Shown: positions 17,869 to 24,949 of the stretch, in pieces
Position numbering within the stretch: the first letter of the stretch is position 1
Layout of the letters: each line of letters begins with the position of its first letter
Source of the DNA: JAKPQD01 sp029572965
GTDB lineage: Bacteria > Bacteroidota > Bacteroidia > Bacteroidales > DTGW01
Assembly (NCBI GenBank): GCA_035374585.1
Contig: DAOSPF010000047.1
Location: forward strand, 1 to 26,601
Direction: 5' to 3'
DNA: 26,601 nucleotides
The notes under the pieces: generated by a model
What the model was told of the DNA's origin: nothing
Databases searched by the model: none
What the model saw: the letters and a program-made list of their open reading frames with translations, nothing else
Made by a program: the position numbers and the translations under genes

Positions 17869-17898
17869 AACTAATTTGTACAATTGATATCCTTTGAT

Positions 17899-17931
17899 AA
17901 AAAAGAAGGTGACCGTTTAGCCACCTTCTTT
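17899..17931 (-). terminator. Intrinsic terminator of the sugar phosphorylase operon
   Basis: On the minus strand a perfect 10-bp stem AAAGAAGGTG/CACCTTCTTT (17922-17931 with 17902-17911, 10-nt loop) is followed by a T run. It lies just after the GH130 stop and before the small gene at 17536-17844, so it separates the two minus-strand transcription units. Confidence 0.9.
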
Positions 17932-17937
17932 CATAAA

Positions 17938-18933
17938 TTATTTTACATCTTCGTGATGTTTCTTTACATAATCAATAATTTCGTCCACCTGGCAGAAGGC
18001 TATAGCAGTATAAGTATCGGCCGCGCCATAATAAATAGCAATACGGCCGGTTTCTGCATCATAAATATTTTGACAGGGAAAAAGGACGTTAGGTACAAAA
18101 CCTGTTGTTTCATAAGGCTTTTCTGGAGTCATCAAATAATCGCCGCATCTGTATTTTACGATGGAAGGGTCGTTAATATCCAGAATTACTGCACTGAAGC
18201 TATAAACAAAGCCATTGCATGTGCCTGAAACCCCATGGTAGAACAATAGCCATCCTTCAGAAGTCTCGATTGGAACAGGGCCTGCACCAATCTTAGTGCC
18301 TTGCCACCAGCCTTTACCACCTTTGCCCATTACCCATTTGTGATTGCCCCAATATACTAAGTCTGGGCTTTCGCTAATGAAAATATCGCCAAAAGGGGTG
18401 TGGCCGCTATCGCTGGGGCGGCTCAAGAGTTTGTATTTTCCATTGATTTTTCTTGGGAACAAAACGCCGTTGCGGTTGAAAGGCATCAATGGGTTTGGAA
18501 GGCGCACCCATGTTTTCAGGTCTTTTGTATAACCCATGCCTATTGATGCTCCGTGCATATCGTCACACCAGGTAACATAGAAAGTATCGTCAATCTTGAC
18601 AAAACGAGGGTCGTACGCATAGCTAACGAGGTTTGGCTTGCCATTTTCGTCTTGCCATGGAATAACATTGTCGTCAATGTCAAAGTTGATACCGTCTTTG
18701 CTGCGTCCAAAATGTAAGAAAGCCCTTCCGTTCTTGTGGTCGGCACGGAATACACCGATAAACTCGCCGTTATGAGGCAAAACAGCACTGTTATAAATAC
18801 GAGCTGTTGTAGGAGTTGGATTCCAGTCAATAATAGGGTTTTTACTATAACGCCAGATAGGCAAATGAAGCCCTGCGGGTTTCTCTTCCCACGGAATGTT
18901 AGGCAGGTTCTGCCCAATAATTGTTTTACTCAT
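17938..18933 (-). CDS. GH130 beta-mannoside phosphorylase
   Basis: GH130 enzymes cleave beta-mannosides with phosphate and release mannose 1-phosphate. This 331-residue protein has the five-bladed propeller signatures of the family: the general-acid Asp108 in YDPRF, the phosphate-site segment NRNGVLFPRK, TKIGAGPVPIE and the YHG histidine, and GRIAIYYGAADT near the end. Length and sequence resemble subfamily GH130_2 enzymes such as BT1033 and Uhgb_MP, which act on mannosyl-beta-1,4-GlcNAc or manno-oligosaccharides, better than the longer mannosylglucose phosphorylases (about 390 residues). There is no signal peptide, so it is cytoplasmic. It is the last gene of the operon, 32 nt after GH94. 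The exact substrate is an inference. Confidence 0.88.
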   Translation of the reverse strand: MSKTIIGQNLPNIPWEEKPAGLHLPIWRYSKNPIIDWNPTPTTARIYNSAVLPHNGEFIGVFRADHKNGRAFLHFGRSKDGINFDIDDNVIPWQDENGKPNLVSYAYDPRFVKIDDTFYVTWCDDMHGASIGMGYTKDLKTWVRLPNPLMPFNRNGVLFPRKINGKYKLLSRPSDSGHTPFGDIFISESPDLVYWGNHKWVMGKGGKGWWQGTKIGAGPVPIETSEGWLLFYHGVSGTCNGFVYSFSAVILDINDPSIVKYRCGDYLMTPEKPYETTGFVPNVLFPCQNIYDAETGRIAIYYGAADTYTAIAFCQVDEIIDYVKKHHEDVK

Positions 18934-18965
18934 AAATAAATTAAATATTAGTTGGTTTTAAAATG

Positions 18966-21380
18966 TTACAAAGTTACTTCAATCTGGTTTTCAGCGTTGA
19001 GTTTTTCAACAGGAATAAAGTTGTTTCCAAGCTTTTCGCCATTTACCATAAGCTGTTTTACTCCTTTCTGTTTTTTGTCAGGATTTTTCACTGTGATATT
19101 CAGTTTTTTACCTCTGAATCTGCGGACTACAGAGAATTCTCCCCAGCCTTCGGGGATACAAGGGTCTATAACCATGCCATTGTAATCAGGCTTGATGCCT
19201 AAAATGCCCTGAGAGGCTGCAAAATAAGCCCAGGTAGCTGCTCCTGTCAGCCAGGGCAAGCGTGATGCACCATAGCGGTCGTGGTATTTGCTGTGTGTTG
19301 ACTGGCTATATACGTATGGCTCTATCTCCCTGATTTCAGCTTTATTATTGCATGAAGCAGGCAAGTATGCTTTGTAATATTCAAAAGCACGATTGCCATT
19401 GCCAATAAGGGTTTCGGCCAGTACTACCCAGCCTTGAGTGTGGCAGAATATGGCTCCATTTTCTTTTGATCCGGGGTTAAATAAAGTGGCTTTAATAACA
19501 TTCAAATCGGCTTTTTTATAAGGTGGGTCACATATCATGGTTCCATAGTCTGTTGCCAGTCTTTCTTTCACTATATCCATCACCTTAATACTCCGGTCAG
19601 CATTGGCATGGCCGCTAAGTACAGCCCAGGACTGAGGATTGAGCCACAATGAACCTTCTTCATCTCCGTCGGTACCAAATTTGAGGCCATCTTCGCGGTA
19701 TGCACGCAGATACCACCGTCCATCCCAGGCATGCTTTTCAATATTTTCATCGAGAATAGCAAGTTTCTCCAAAGCCCATTTCTTTTCGGCTGCTTCGCCC
19801 AATAATTCGCATATTTCTGCGTATTCCTTCAAAGCATAGCGTAACTGGAGGGCCACAAACACAGTTTCGCCTTTGTGCCCCAATACCAAACAGTCATTCC
19901 AGTCGGCAACTAATCCACATGGCAATCCGTGAGCGCCGGAGCGTTCGAGGTTAAACTCAATGGCCCTGCGCAGGTGCCCCAACACGGTAGCTTCGCCTTG
20001 GTCTGCGAAAGGAAGGGTTTTGCGGTAGAAATTAATATCGCCGGTTTCTTTAACATAAGCAGGTATGGTATTGAAAAGCCACATACAGTCGTCCGAGCGG
20101 TATTCTGTTTCTTCGGTTTTAGGCATTTGGCCCGGATAATGGCCAAACTGTTTTACAACAGGCATGGCACCTCCGGTAGATACTTGTCCGGTAATCATCA
20201 ACTCAAGGCGTTGACGGGCTTCTTCGGGTACAAGGTGGATAACGCCAAGTATATCCTGAACTGTATCGCGATAACCTAATCCATCCCTTTCGCCAGCATA
20301 TATTAAGCTGGCCGCACGTGACCAGGTGAAGGTCATCATGCTGTTATAAGGGTTCCACATGTTAAACATACTATCGAATAAGGCATCTGGAGATTTAACA
20401 TGCATACCTTCCAAACGGCTATGCCAGAAGTTGACAAGGTCGTCAAATTTTTTGTTTACAGCATTGATGTCTGATGCTTCTTTGATGGCTTTGATGCCAA
20501 CTGTATCAGCTTTTCCAACTCCCAAAACCACTACAAATTCTTTGGTTTCGCCAGCTTCAAGTTCTATGTCAATTTGAATAGTGCCGCAGCCGTTGTCCCC
20601 GGCTTTGCAAGAACCTGTGCATTGTCCATTTTCTACAACAACAGGGTTATGATAACTCCTGTATGTGCCCAAGAATGCTTTTCGGTCAGTATCAAATCTG
20701 GTTGGTGTAGCACCCGCAACCCCAATAAACGAATAGCGCGATTGGCGGTCGTTTTCAAACTCCTCAGGGATGTGTGGCAGGTTGACATTGGTACCAGCAC
20801 TGATAATGTTGTTCACTACATCCATTTTCAACACATACTGGGTGTATTGAAGGTTGATAATGTCTTGCGAGAGTACCCAGTGGCTGGCAAACTCAACATA
20901 AGTAAACAAGCGAATTTTGCGTTTTCGGTTGCTTTTGTTGCTCACTTTTACTTGCCAGTATTCATATTCGCTTCCAAGAGGTACAAAATATCTCGTGTTA
21001 GTAAGTATCTCAGCATACTCTGATTCGATAATAGTGTATGCCGAGCCATGTCTGCATTCAGACTTAAATTTATCAAGCGGTTTACCAACAGGTTGCCACG
21101 AAGTTGACCAAAAATCTTTACTTTCACAATCGTGAACATAGATGTACCTTCCTGGTTGGTCCATGGGGATGGTATTTGTTCTGTAACGCATGAACCTGCC
21201 TTGAGCTGCTGATTTGTAAAAGCTGTATCCGCCAGCGTTGTTGGTAATAATGGCCCCATAAGTTGTAGAGCCCAGGTAGTTACTCCACGAGAGGGGAGTG
21301 TCAGGACGGGTAATTACATACTCCTTCCTTTTGTCGTCAAAATATCCGTAATTCATGGTGGTGTTGTTTGTATTTAACAT
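18966..21380 (-). CDS. GH94 disaccharide phosphorylase (cellobiose or chitobiose phosphorylase type)
   Basis: GH94 enzymes cleave beta-linked disaccharides with phosphate, inverting to the alpha-sugar 1-phosphate. The 804 residues are the usual length. The N-terminal domain starts with MNYGYFDDKRKEYVITRP (from the second Met) and includes NNAGGYSFY; the (alpha/alpha)6 domain carries ADWNDCL, whose first Asp is residue 493 and aligns with the proposed general acid; the C-terminal part has GVKPDY-like GIKPDYNGMVIDPCIPEGW. From memory, cellobiose phosphorylases have an insertion soon after DWNDCL that is missing here, and N,N'-diacetylchitobiose phosphorylases also lack it. Specificity is therefore open. 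It is cytoplasmic, middle gene of the operon. Met9 (21356) is an alternative start. Confidence 0.87.
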   Translation of the reverse strand: MLNTNNTTMNYGYFDDKRKEYVITRPDTPLSWSNYLGSTTYGAIITNNAGGYSFYKSAAQGRFMRYRTNTIPMDQPGRYIYVHDCESKDFWSTSWQPVGKPLDKFKSECRHGSAYTIIESEYAEILTNTRYFVPLGSEYEYWQVKVSNKSNRKRKIRLFTYVEFASHWVLSQDIINLQYTQYVLKMDVVNNIISAGTNVNLPHIPEEFENDRQSRYSFIGVAGATPTRFDTDRKAFLGTYRSYHNPVVVENGQCTGSCKAGDNGCGTIQIDIELEAGETKEFVVVLGVGKADTVGIKAIKEASDINAVNKKFDDLVNFWHSRLEGMHVKSPDALFDSMFNMWNPYNSMMTFTWSRAASLIYAGERDGLGYRDTVQDILGVIHLVPEEARQRLELMITGQVSTGGAMPVVKQFGHYPGQMPKTEETEYRSDDCMWLFNTIPAYVKETGDINFYRKTLPFADQGEATVLGHLRRAIEFNLERSGAHGLPCGLVADWNDCLVLGHKGETVFVALQLRYALKEYAEICELLGEAAEKKWALEKLAILDENIEKHAWDGRWYLRAYREDGLKFGTDGDEEGSLWLNPQSWAVLSGHANADRSIKVMDIVKERLATDYGTMICDPPYKKADLNVIKATLFNPGSKENGAIFCHTQGWVVLAETLIGNGNRAFEYYKAYLPASCNNKAEIREIEPYVYSQSTHSKYHDRYGASRLPWLTGAATWAYFAASQGILGIKPDYNGMVIDPCIPEGWGEFSVVRRFRGKKLNITVKNPDKKQKGVKQLMVNGEKLGNNFIPVEKLNAENQIEVTL

Positions 21381-21412
21381 TAAACCCCATACTATGTAAG
21401 CACAGGGTTTAA
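21380..21412 (-). promoter_or_regulatory. Hairpin at the GH94 start codon
   Basis: In the 55-nt gap between the symporter and GH94 genes the minus strand carries the inverted repeat TTAAACCC (21405-21412) and GGGTTTAA (21380-21387), 8 bp with a 17-nt loop. The 3' arm reaches into the GH94 initiator ATG. It could influence translation initiation or mRNA stability within the operon, or protect the 3' end of the symporter message. Function is not shown. Confidence 0.35.
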
Positions 21413-21435
21413 CAAGTTATAATTTTAAGAAAAAA

Positions 21436-22944
21436 TTAGATAGCAGAAGAGCCGCTTTCAATCCGTCTTTGATTCAGATCTTCCTGGACTTTTTTCATGG
21501 TTTTTTCATCCAATTTATAGAAAAAAATCAGTAATGTCAAGGCTAAGAGTCCTGGAATTACAGGGATTACACTCATCATTGATTTTAATCCATTTAAAGT
21601 ACCAGCATTTTGGGTAACATTAGCAACAAAACCGGTACTGGCCAGAATGAAAGCAGCAATCATACTTCCAAATGCCCAACCTAATTTGTTTGACATGATA
21701 GATGCCGAAAAAATTAAACCTGTAGCGCGGCGTCCGGTTTTCCACTCAGAATAGTCGGCAGTGTCGGCATACATTACCCATAGTAAAGCAGAAATAGGGC
21801 CACCTGTTATTGAACCAATGGCTTGGAAAAATAAAATAAGAAAAATATTTTCAGGGCTGAAGAAAATGAATGATCCTGTGCAGATTAATGCTGTAACAAA
21901 CAAAATAATAGTAGCTTCTTTGCGGCCAAAAGTTTTTGCAAACCACGGAACAAGTATTACCCCTATTAATGATAAGGTTTGTCCGACAGTATTAAATATT
22001 GAAGTTAGCGCTTCAAAGCCAAAAGTTTCATTTCTGTTTAAAACGGTCAATTTCTCGTTTCCAAACAAACTGATAATGGGGTTAATAATATACCCCCTAA
22101 AGAAGTTGAGAATATCAGTCAGCCAGGGCACTGATTGTTCCCCAACGTAATATTTGAAATAGTGTGTAGTAACATTCAGACGGATGCAGTTAAAAAGGAT
22201 AAAGAGAATGGTAATAGCAAAAAGCACCATCCATGGGATATTTTTCGAAATGTCTTTCAGGTCGCTTTTAATATTGGTTTTTTCTTTGGCAATAGGTTTG
22301 ATACGTTCTTTTGTTGAAAGGAAAGTAATAAAGAAAAATAATACAGCAGCAATAGCATAGATTAACATAGTTGTATGCCATCCTGATTGGGCAATTTCCA
22401 ATTCTGTACCACCTTTCCCAAACATTTTGGCAAAAGGCAGCGCTGTAGCCGAAACAATGATTCCGGCCAGATAAGCTCCAATGAATTTGAAAGATGAAGC
22501 GCTGGTGCGGTCAACAGCATCATTACTGATAACCCCAAGTAAAGAGGTATAAGGAATGTTAACTGTTGAGTACAAAAACATAAATGATAAAAAGGTAATA
22601 TAGGCGTAAACAATTTTACCTGTTCCTCCAAAACTTGGTACTGTAAAAGCTGCGACAGCAGCAACAGCCAAAGGCACAGCACCAAAAAGGATATAAGGAC
22701 GGAATTTTCCCCAGCGGGTTTCGGTCCGGTCGGCTGTCATACCTATCACTACGTCAAAAAATGCATCAAGTACGCGTGATACAAAAAACATTACACCAGC
22801 TGTAGCTGCAGTAAGCCCAAAAACATCTGTATAAAAATAAAGCAGGTAAACCATGATGGTTTGCCAAAACAACACAGAGCCAAGGTCTCCAAAACCGTAG
22901 CCTACCTTTTCCCTGAATTTTAATTTAGTGTGAGTTGATTCCAT
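21436..22944 (-). CDS. GPH-family (MelB-like) sugar:cation symporter
   Basis: A 502-residue, roughly 12-span protein of the glycoside-pentoside-hexuronide:cation symporter family in the major facilitator superfamily. The N-terminal KVGYGFGDLGSVLFWQ, the acidic pair in SRVLDAFFDVVIGMTADRTE and the loop RWGKFRPYILFG are family hallmarks. Between the two six-helix halves is a larger than usual insert (about residues 270-310, containing ILNFFRGYIINPIISLFGNE). It should import the disaccharide or oligosaccharide used by GH94 and GH130 across the inner membrane. It is the first gene of the minus-strand operon; no regulator is linked, and a 361-nt divergent region lies upstream. Confidence 0.9.
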   Translation of the reverse strand: MESTHTKLKFREKVGYGFGDLGSVLFWQTIMVYLLYFYTDVFGLTAATAGVMFFVSRVLDAFFDVVIGMTADRTETRWGKFRPYILFGAVPLAVAAVAAFTVPSFGGTGKIVYAYITFLSFMFLYSTVNIPYTSLLGVISNDAVDRTSASSFKFIGAYLAGIIVSATALPFAKMFGKGGTELEIAQSGWHTTMLIYAIAAVLFFFITFLSTKERIKPIAKEKTNIKSDLKDISKNIPWMVLFAITILFILFNCIRLNVTTHYFKYYVGEQSVPWLTDILNFFRGYIINPIISLFGNEKLTVLNRNETFGFEALTSIFNTVGQTLSLIGVILVPWFAKTFGRKEATIILFVTALICTGSFIFFSPENIFLILFFQAIGSITGGPISALLWVMYADTADYSEWKTGRRATGLIFSASIMSNKLGWAFGSMIAAFILASTGFVANVTQNAGTLNGLKSMMSVIPVIPGLLALTLLIFFYKLDEKTMKKVQEDLNQRRIESGSSAI

Positions 22945-23105
22945 AAAAAATCTTTCATTAGTGGTTTTTAATAAGGCCGTAAATGTATAATTAACTTATA
23001 AATGAAAAAAATTTTTTTAACCAAAAACTTTATGCTTTACATCAATAAACTAAGCATTCATCAAAATCGTACCTGACAAAAAATAAAATCGGGTTAGAAC
23101 TTATC

Positions 23106-23124
23106 AAAAATGTCTAACATTTTT
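23106..23124. promoter_or_regulatory. Perfect 19-nt palindrome, candidate operator
   Basis: AAAAATGT (23106-23113), spacer CTA, ACATTTTT (23117-23124). A perfect dyad of this size between divergent genes, about 160 nt upstream of the symporter start, has the form of a transcription-factor site for the sugar operon. No regulator gene is linked, so the factor is unknown. Confidence 0.4.
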
Positions 23125-23222
23125 AAAAGGCTTGTTTATAACTATTTTTAGGGAGAATGTTTAAAAAAACAGAAAAATATTCATTATAAAACATTCATTT
23201 TCAATAAAAAAAGATACGAATA

Positions 23223-23255
23223 CTTGCAAATTGTTAAGTTTTTTTTATATATTCG
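23223..23255 (+). promoter_or_regulatory. Probable promoter of the conserved hypothetical gene
   Basis: CTTG (23223-23226) is 21 nt from TATATTCG (23248-23255). Each differs by one base from the Bacteroidota elements TTTG and TAnnTTTG. The start codon follows 50 nt later. Confidence 0.45.
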
Positions 23256-23305
23256 CACAAACCTAAAAGATTTCAACAATTTATTAACAGTATAACCGTT
23301 GAGCT

Positions 23306-24052
23306 ATGCCATACAGACGCCTACCCAATACAGATGTTGCACGTATCAAAGCAATGAAAATAGCTTATAACAAAGCCAAGGAATTGCCTCCTTTTAAATT
23401 GGCATTCTCACAAAGTTTATTCCAGCGTTTACAATCGTTTATGCCGCTTTTTGAAAAGAATGTATTGGAAAGCAAGCAAACTTATGCCAATAAAGTGAAC
23501 AAGAGTAAAGATTATCAACAGGCATTGCGCAAGGCGAGGTTATATATCTCTCATTTCCTTCAGGTAATGAATATGGCAATACAACGTGGAGAGCAACAAC
23601 CTGCTATTCGTGAATTTTTTGGGATAGACCCTAATAACTCCCGTTTGCCAAATCTTATTTCTGAAGAGTCCGTGCTTGAATGGGGCGAAAAACTTATTAA
23701 AGGCGAACAGGAACGCATCAAAAGGGGGATGACACCTATAACAAACCCGACAATAGCGGTTGTAAAAGTGAGGTACGAGCAGTTTAAAGAGACTTATCAT
23801 GCCCACAAAATAATGCAAAAGAGTTCATCTCGTTATGTGAATGAGTTAGCCCAGCTCAGAAAAACTGCAGACGAAATAATTGCCCTAATTTGGGACGATG
23901 TAGAAAAAACATTTGCCAATTTGCCTGAAGAGTTAAGGCGTGAGAAGTGTAATGAGTATGGTATTATTTATGTTTTTCGTAAAAACGAGTTAAGCCGTAT
24001 ATCTTTACCTTTTGTTAAAGCAGCTCCAAGCTTGTTTGACAGTATATTGTAA
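23306..24052 (+). CDS. Conserved Bacteroidota protein of unknown function
   Basis: A 248-residue, strongly helical, basic cytoplasmic protein without signal peptide or membrane segment. The opening MPYRRLPNTDVAR, the block RKARLYISHFLQVMNMAIQR, TNPTIAVVKVRYEQF and the ending EKCNEYGIIYVFRKNEL match a family I recall as widespread and well conserved in Bacteroidota but without assigned function. The central and C-terminal parts look coiled-coil-like. It stands alone, divergent from the sugar operon, with its own probable promoter. Its last 85 nt overlap the 3' end of the pseudouridine synthase gene on the opposite strand. No catalytic motif was recognised. Confidence 0.85.
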   Translation: MPYRRLPNTDVARIKAMKIAYNKAKELPPFKLAFSQSLFQRLQSFMPLFEKNVLESKQTYANKVNKSKDYQQALRKARLYISHFLQVMNMAIQRGEQQPAIREFFGIDPNNSRLPNLISEESVLEWGEKLIKGEQERIKRGMTPITNPTIAVVKVRYEQFKETYHAHKIMQKSSSRYVNELAQLRKTADEIIALIWDDVEKTFANLPEELRREKCNEYGIIYVFRKNELSRISLPFVKAAPSLFDSIL

Positions 24053-24618
24053 ACTTTTTCTTTGTCAATTTCTTTCACTTCACCAGGTTGCATATTGTCT
24101 AACTTGATGTTGCCAATTGCTATACGTAACAACCTTAATGTTGGAAAACCAGCTTTTGCTGTCATTTTCCTTACCTGCCTGTTCTTCCCTTCTATCAACG
24201 TTAGCTCAATCCAAGAGGTAGGCACTGTTTTACGAAACCTGACCGGAGGAACCCGTGGAGGTATCAATGGTTCAATATCTATAATCCTGGCTTTTGCAGG
24301 TTGAGTCATATAGGGCTTTCCGTTGTTGTTTATTTCAAGGCCAGACTCCAGCATTTTTATAGCTTCTGCATCAATAGCGCCTTCTACCTGCACTAAATAT
24401 TTCCGTGGGTGTTGGTTTTTGGGGTTAAGCAATAATTTATTTATAGCAGTGTCATTGGTCAATAGCAAAAGCCCCTCACTGTCAGCATCCAGGCGGCCTA
24501 CAGGGTAAACATCCTTAGGGAATGTAAAATCAAGGTCTTTCAGCGTCTGGTGTTCACCTTCAGGGGTAAACTGGCTCAGCATGTTATAAGGTTTGTATAT
24601 GACAAAATAACGCAACAT
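23968..24618 (-). CDS. rluE: RluE-like 23S rRNA pseudouridine synthase
   Basis: This enzyme isomerises a uridine to pseudouridine in rRNA. The 216 residues lack an N-terminal S4 domain, as does E. coli RluE (about 217 residues; target U2457 of 23S rRNA). The catalytic Asp44 lies in GRLDADSEGLLLL (residues 41-53), and the RluE-like segment PTSWIELTLIEGKNRQVRKM with GFPTLRLLRIAIG follows. ATG 24618 was chosen because it gives the family N-terminus LRYFVIYKPYNML; the in-frame ATG at 24744 would run through the divergent promoter and into the PqqD-like gene. The C-terminal about 25 residues extend beyond the conserved core and overlap the neighbouring gene on the other strand. Confidence 0.87.
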   Translation of the reverse strand: MLRYFVIYKPYNMLSQFTPEGEHQTLKDLDFTFPKDVYPVGRLDADSEGLLLLTNDTAINKLLLNPKNQHPRKYLVQVEGAIDAEAIKMLESGLEINNNGKPYMTQPAKARIIDIEPLIPPRVPPVRFRKTVPTSWIELTLIEGKNRQVRKMTAKAGFPTLRLLRIAIGNIKLDNMQPGEVKEIDKEKVYNILSNKLGAALTKGKDIRLNSFLRKT

Positions 24619-24633
24619 CAGACGATAATGGCA

Positions 24634-24650
24634 CAAAATGTATAATTTTG
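24634..24650. promoter_or_regulatory. Divergent promoter with palindrome (pqqD-like gene / rluE)
   Basis: CAAAAT (24634-24639), GTATA, ATTTTG (24645-24650) form a 6+5+6 palindrome in the 55-nt gap between divergent genes. On the plus strand TAATTTTG (24643-24650) matches the -7 consensus exactly, 23 nt before the PqqD-like start. On the minus strand TACATTTT is one mismatch away. No upstream TTTG element was found on either strand. Confidence 0.45.
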
Positions 24651-24673
24651 AACAAAAATAACACTTTGCATTT

Positions 24674-24949
24674 ATGCATGACGGAACAATAATAGAAGCA
24701 AACAAAAATATTTTCTTCAACCGCATTGACGACGAAATAGTCATGATGGACGAGGCTCAGGGAAAGTACTATTCATTGAACCCTGTGGCAAGTCGTATTT
24801 TTGAAATTGTACAGCAGAAATGTTCGTTTAGGCAATTGCTTGACCAATTACTGTCGGAATATGAAATAACTGAAGAAGAATGTAAAACCCAAACCATTGT
24901 TTTTTTGAATGACTTAAAATCTAAAAACCTCATTTTTATTGATGAGTAA
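24674..24949 (+). CDS. PqqD-like RiPP recognition element (lasso B1 type)
   Basis: A 91-residue stand-alone PqqD-family protein. The pattern IDDEIVMMDEAQGKYYSLNP, then VASRIFEIVQ, a helix with LLDQLLSEYEITEEEC and the final FLNDLKSKNLIFID gives the three-strand winged-helix fold that binds leader peptides of ribosomally made, modified peptides. It is followed by a B2-type peptidase gene whose ATG overlaps its stop codon (ATGAGTAA, 24942-24949), the arrangement seen for split lasso-peptide B1/B2 proteins. In that setting it would present a precursor leader to the peptidase. No precursor was found in the window. Confidence 0.82.
   Translation: MHDGTIIEANKNIFFNRIDDEIVMMDEAQGKYYSLNPVASRIFEIVQQKCSFRQLLDQLLSEYEITEEECKTQTIVFLNDLKSKNLIFIDE

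Larger units (their letters stand above)
22945..23305. promoter_or_regulatory. Divergent regulatory region between symporter operon and conserved gene
   Basis: This 361-nt, very AT-rich gap separates divergently transcribed genes. It contains the plus-strand promoter at 23223-23255, a perfect 8+3+8 palindrome at 23106-23124 and a second inverted repeat (GAATGTTT at 23155-23162, AAACATTC at 23189-23196) that shares the ATGT/ACAT half-sites. On the minus strand a TACATTTA sequence (23 nt before 22945's upstream edge region, about 22979-22986) is one mismatch from the -7 consensus. No ORF of note lies in it. Confidence 0.5.

Noticed and set aside
19929..20279. 116-codon plus-strand ORF inside the GH94 gene
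   Set aside because: It mirrors the conserved catalytic region of GH94 and resembles no family.
24619..24744. N-terminal extension of the RluE-like protein
   Set aside because: It would cover the divergent promoter and part of the PqqD-like gene; the family N-terminus begins at ATG 24618.
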